Source: an uncultured beta proteobacterium
Lineage (GTDB): Bacteria > Pseudomonadota > Gammaproteobacteria > Burkholderiales > Burkholderiaceae
Direction of reading: 5' to 3'
Length of the DNA stretch: 64,000 nucleotides
Assembly: GCA_903871735.1 (NCBI GenBank)
Contig: CAIQHU010000080.1
Coordinates: 35,037 to 99,036 of the forward strand
The position numbers and the translations under genes were made by a program. Of the stretch, positions 61,170 to 64,000 are shown piece after piece; positions within the stretch are counted from its first letter, which is position 1, and every line of letters begins with the position of its first letter. The notes under the pieces are model-generated. The model made no database searches. It was given only the letters and a program-made list of their open reading frames with translations, and was not told where the DNA came from.

Positions 61170-61941
61170 TTTTATAAAAATCACACAAGTGCTGATTAAA
61201 TAAAGCCGACTGCTCAACATTAGAAATATGCGACGCTTCAGGAATAACATGATACACAGAGCCTTGAATCTGCTCATGAATTTTTTGTGCCATGGCAGGC
61301 GGTGTACCGTGATCATCACTACCAACTACAATCAACGTGCGGCAGGTAATCTCTGGCAAACGATCAAAAGTATTTATCGCAGAAATTGCCTGCGCACAGC
61401 CAGCAAAACCCTCCACCGGCGTAGACCGTATTTGGGCAGTGACAGCTTGCATTGCCGGAGAATTTTTTTCTTTATAGGGCGCAGTAAACCAACGGGACAG
61501 AGTACTATCAACTAATCCCTCCATCCCCTGCGCACGCACAATATCAATCCGTTCACCCCACATTTGAACGGCATTATCCGGACGACGACTCGTCGTATCA
61601 GCAAGGACTAAACTAGCAAACAAATTCGGCTGAAGAAGCGCTAAGGTTTGACCAATCATTCCACCCATCGATAAACCAATCCAATGCGTTTGCTGCACAC
61701 CTAACTCCTGGAATAGATCAGATGCATCCTTGGCTAATTGATCTAAAGTATAAGGCGCACTCGAAACAACACTCTTGCCATGTCCACGTGTATCAAAGCG
61801 CAACACTTTAAAGTGTTTTGTGAGTAATTCCATTTGCGGATCCCACATATGTAGATTACATGCTAAAGAATGCGATAGAGTCATCCATGGACCATTACCC
61901 GCAACCTCATAATAAATACCACCAACTGTCTGACCATTCAT
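61162..61941 (-). CDS. Alpha/beta hydrolase, 3-oxoadipate enol-lactonase-like
   Basis: A 259-residue hydrolase that resembles PcaD of the beta-ketoadipate pathway. The nucleophile elbow is GLSMGG, the acid is in VGSDDHGTPP and the His in EASHISNVEQ; FDTRGHGKSVV is the usual oxyanion region. No other pca gene is here, so the real ester or lactone substrate is uncertain. An AAGGAG ribosome site is present. It follows a Bug solute-binding gene by 29 bases on the same strand and is probably co-transcribed, which hints at hydrolysis of an imported carboxylate. Confidence 0.85.
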   Translation of the reverse strand: MNGQTVGGIYYEVAGNGPWMTLSHSLACNLHMWDPQMELLTKHFKVLRFDTRGHGKSVVSSAPYTLDQLAKDASDLFQELGVQQTHWIGLSMGGMIGQTLALLQPNLFASLVLADTTSRRPDNAVQMWGERIDIVRAQGMEGLVDSTLSRWFTAPYKEKNSPAMQAVTAQIRSTPVEGFAGCAQAISAINTFDRLPEITCRTLIVVGSDDHGTPPAMAQKIHEQIQGSVYHVIPEASHISNVEQSALFNQHLCDFYKIS

Positions 61942-61970
61942 ATTGCTATCTCCTTGATATGTAATTGAGA

Positions 61971-62948
61971 CTAATCTGCGCTAATTTTAGCTAACTTAGC
62001 AACCCGCGTTAAATCTTTGATCTCATTTTCTATTAATGTATCAAATTGCTCTGGGGTACTTGACACAGGCTCCATCCCTAAACTTTGATAGCGCTCTTTA
62101 ACATCGACTAACTCATTGACACGCTTCACTTCAGAGGCAATTTGCGCTAAGATTTCTTTTGGAGTATTCGCAGGCGCTAATAATCCGTACCAAAATTCAA
62201 ATTTATACCCAGGTGCACCAGACTCCGATAAGGTCGGCAGATCAGGGAATTCTTTAAACCGTTTTAACGATGTAATACCAATCGCTTTAGCCCGGCCATC
62301 ACGCACCATGGCTACAGCGCTGGCATAAGGACTAATAAAAAAATCAACCCGACCAGAAATGACCTCAGTGAGTGCCTCAGGAATTCCCTTCGTGGGGATA
62401 TGCAACAACTCTAAGCTAGCATTTGCTTTTAATAATTCTGCGCCGAAATGCGAACCGCTTCCAACACCCGCCGAACTAAAGGTTAATTTTCCAGGTTGCT
62501 TTTTGGCAAGCGTAATCAGCTCAGCAACTGTATTAATTTTTAAATTCGGTGAAACAATTAATAAGGCCGGTCCAGTAGCAGTCGTCGTAATTGCATCAAA
62601 ATCTTTCATCGGATCAAAGGGTAACTTACTGTAGATCGCTGGTGAAATAGCAAACGCGTTAGAGACTGATAATAATGTATACCCATCAGGCTTACTAGAG
62701 GCGACTAATTGCGAGGCAATATTTGCGCCAGCACCAGGCTTATTTTCAACGACAAAACTTTGCCCCCATTTTTCAGAGAACTTTTGACCAAGTAAACGTG
62801 CCGTAATATCCGGTCCTCCACCTGGCGAAAAACCAATCACAATCTTTACTTGCTTAGACGGATAGTTGTCAGCTCGCGCCAAAGACCCAAAGACAAAACA
62901 ACTCAGTAAAACACTCAATGACAATCCCCAACCCACCTTGTTTAACAT
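61971..62948 (-). CDS. Bug/TctC-family periplasmic solute-binding protein
   Basis: Extracytoplasmic receptor of the tripartite tricarboxylate transporter type. The 325 residues start with a signal peptide (cleavage near ARADNYP, residue 26). Then come KQVKIVIGFSPGGGPDITAR and VVENKPGAGANIASQLVA, the ligand-loop signatures of Bug proteins. No tctA or tctB membrane partner is in the window, as is common for the expanded Bug set of Burkholderiales. AGGAG lies before the ATG. It leads the enol-lactonase-like gene and is divergent from a second Bug gene. The ligand is probably a carboxylate, but unknown. Confidence 0.93.
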   Translation of the reverse strand: MLNKVGWGLSLSVLLSCFVFGSLARADNYPSKQVKIVIGFSPGGGPDITARLLGQKFSEKWGQSFVVENKPGAGANIASQLVASSKPDGYTLLSVSNAFAISPAIYSKLPFDPMKDFDAITTTATGPALLIVSPNLKINTVAELITLAKKQPGKLTFSSAGVGSGSHFGAELLKANASLELLHIPTKGIPEALTEVISGRVDFFISPYASAVAMVRDGRAKAIGITSLKRFKEFPDLPTLSESGAPGYKFEFWYGLLAPANTPKEILAQIASEVKRVNELVDVKERYQSLGMEPVSSTPEQFDTLIENEIKDLTRVAKLAKISAD

Positions 62949-63022
62949 ATTTTCTCCTGATTACAGATAACATCATCATACCGAAAATAATTAGCAGAGT
63001 TCATGTTTCAGATGCCATTTTT

Positions 63023-63050
63023 TTGATTAATGAAAATAATTACCTATAAT
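63023..63050 (+). promoter_or_regulatory. Candidate sigma-70 promoter for the second Bug gene
   Basis: TTGATT and a perfect TATAAT are 16 bases apart. The transcript would start near 63057, leaving a leader of about 70 bases with an AAAGGG ribosome site. Confidence 0.6.
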
Positions 63051-63125
63051 AAGGAAATTTTCTCGATCCAAGTCATGCTTACCACTTACGCTTGTGCTTA
63101 CCAAAACGCCTTTAGAAAGGGTACG

Positions 63126-64000
63126 ATGATTCGGTTCCAACTCACTTCGCAAACAACTTTTTTTAAACAATTAGTCATTGGCTTAGGCTTTTTTAGCTGC
63201 AATGCATTTTTACCAGTGCAAGCCGATAACTACCCCTCTAAAACAATTACGATTGTGGTACCAACTGCTCCCGGGGGTGCAAATGATGCGATGTCAAGAA
63301 TCATCGCACAAGGCTTAAGCACCCGTCTCAATCAAACTGTTATTGTCGATAATAAACCCGGCGCAAATGGCTCAATTGCGAGTGAATATGTCGCCCGTGC
63401 AAATCCAGACGGCTATACGATTATGTTTGGTTTTATCGCTACCCATGGCATCAATCCCGTTCTTCAAAAACTCAAATATGATCCAATTAAAAGTTTTGAA
63501 CCAATCGGACTTGTTGCTACTTCACCAACTCTCGTAGTGGCTAACCCGAATGTTCCAGTCCAAAATATTAAAGAACTCATCGCCTACGTCAAATCCCAAC
63601 CCGGTAAAATAAGTTATGCCTCTGCTGGTCAAGGTTCTGCCCCACACCTCACGGGCGAATTATTTAAATCTGTGACTGGTCTAGAAATGCTGCACGTGCC
63701 ATACAAAGGCTCTGCCCCTGCAGTGATGGATACGATTGCAGGTACAACGCAAATTATGTTTCCTAGCCTTTTTACAGGTTTTCCACAAGTCAAAGGCGGC
63801 AAGTTAAAAGCCCTCGCAATTGCTGGAAAAAAACGCTCAAGTGTTTTGCCAAATGTACCAACACTTGCCGAACAAGGAATAGCAAATGTCGAAGTTGATC
63901 AGTGGTATGCCATGTTTGCACCTGCAAAAACTCCTAAAGATATTATTGATCTTTTAAATAAAAATATGAATCTCGTTTTAAATGAAAAATCAAATGAAAA
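63126..64000 (+). CDS. Bug/TctC-family solute-binding protein (3' truncated by window end)
   Basis: A second periplasmic receptor of the tripartite tricarboxylate type; 291 codons are visible and the end lies outside the window. The chosen ATG gives a signal peptide ending near VQADNYP (about residue 37) and has AAAGGG seven bases upstream. An in-frame ATG 17 codons earlier (63075) is possible but would spoil the signal peptide. Family text includes KTITIVVPTAPGGANDAMSR and VDNKPGANGSIASEYVA. It is divergent from the first Bug gene and differs clearly from it, so it is not a recent duplicate. Confidence 0.93.
   Translation, partial: MIRFQLTSQTTFFKQLVIGLGFFSCNAFLPVQADNYPSKTITIVVPTAPGGANDAMSRIIAQGLSTRLNQTVIVDNKPGANGSIASEYVARANPDGYTIMFGFIATHGINPVLQKLKYDPIKSFEPIGLVATSPTLVVANPNVPVQNIKELIAYVKSQPGKISYASAGQGSAPHLTGELFKSVTGLEMLHVPYKGSAPAVMDTIAGTTQIMFPSLFTGFPQVKGGKLKALAIAGKKRSSVLPNVPTLAEQGIANVEVDQWYAMFAPAKTPKDIIDLLNKNMNLVLNEKSNE

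Overview
The window looks like core chromosome of a betaproteobacterium of the order Burkholderiales. The gene blocks pyrG-kdsA-eno-ftsB, lolC-lolD-tatD-comEC, rpfE-recJ-prfB-lysS, iscR-S-U-A-hscB-hscA-fdx and hom-thrC-moeA-moaD-moaE are all typical of that group. The moderately AT-rich sequence and compact spacing suggest a small-genome freshwater type such as Polynucleobacter; that last step is inference. I see no insertion sequence, prophage, CRISPR array or rRNA operon.

Layout. Bases 1-3225 hold the 3' part of a molybdenum hydroxylase fused to a three-haem cytochrome c (NicB-like), cut by the window edge. Three tRNA genes (Asp, Glu, Ala, minus strand) follow, then gltX, an MFS transporter, hslO and a CoA-transferase. 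From 9.0 to 13.2 kb runs pyrG-kdsA-eno-ftsB (minus), then a flavin monooxygenase, and comEC, tatD, lolD and lolC. From 19.9 to 25.5 kb is rpfE-like, recJ, prfB (with its programmed +1 frameshift) and lysS. The complete ISC iron-sulfur operon fills 25.6-31.0 kb, with an IscR-like box upstream. Then come uvrB, an aspartate aminotransferase, an intracellular PHA depolymerase, a soluble RnfB-like ferredoxin, a DUF1841 gene, nth, a HIT protein, a second MFS transporter, clpB, a GIY-YIG protein and an unassigned outer-membrane protein. Molybdopterin genes (moaE, moaD, moeA), thrC, hom and alaA lie at 44.3-50.3 kb.

From 50.8 to 58.1 kb there is a full 4-amino-4-deoxy-L-arabinose (Ara4N) lipid A modification cluster: arnT, one SMR flippase subunit, arnB, arnC, arnA split into two genes, and arnD. 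Bcp, PhoH2 and an NlpC/P60 lipoprotein follow. The right end carries two divergent Bug-type solute-binding proteins and an enol-lactonase-like hydrolase; the last Bug gene is cut by the edge.

The most unusual pattern is regulatory. At eight or more transcription-unit heads (gltX, lolC, rpfE-like, prfB, rnfB, the second MFS gene, the GIY-YIG gene, arnC) a -10-like hexamer ends exactly six or seven bases before the start codon and no Shine-Dalgarno sequence is visible. This suggests leaderless mRNAs, next to other genes in the same window with clear Shine-Dalgarno sites.
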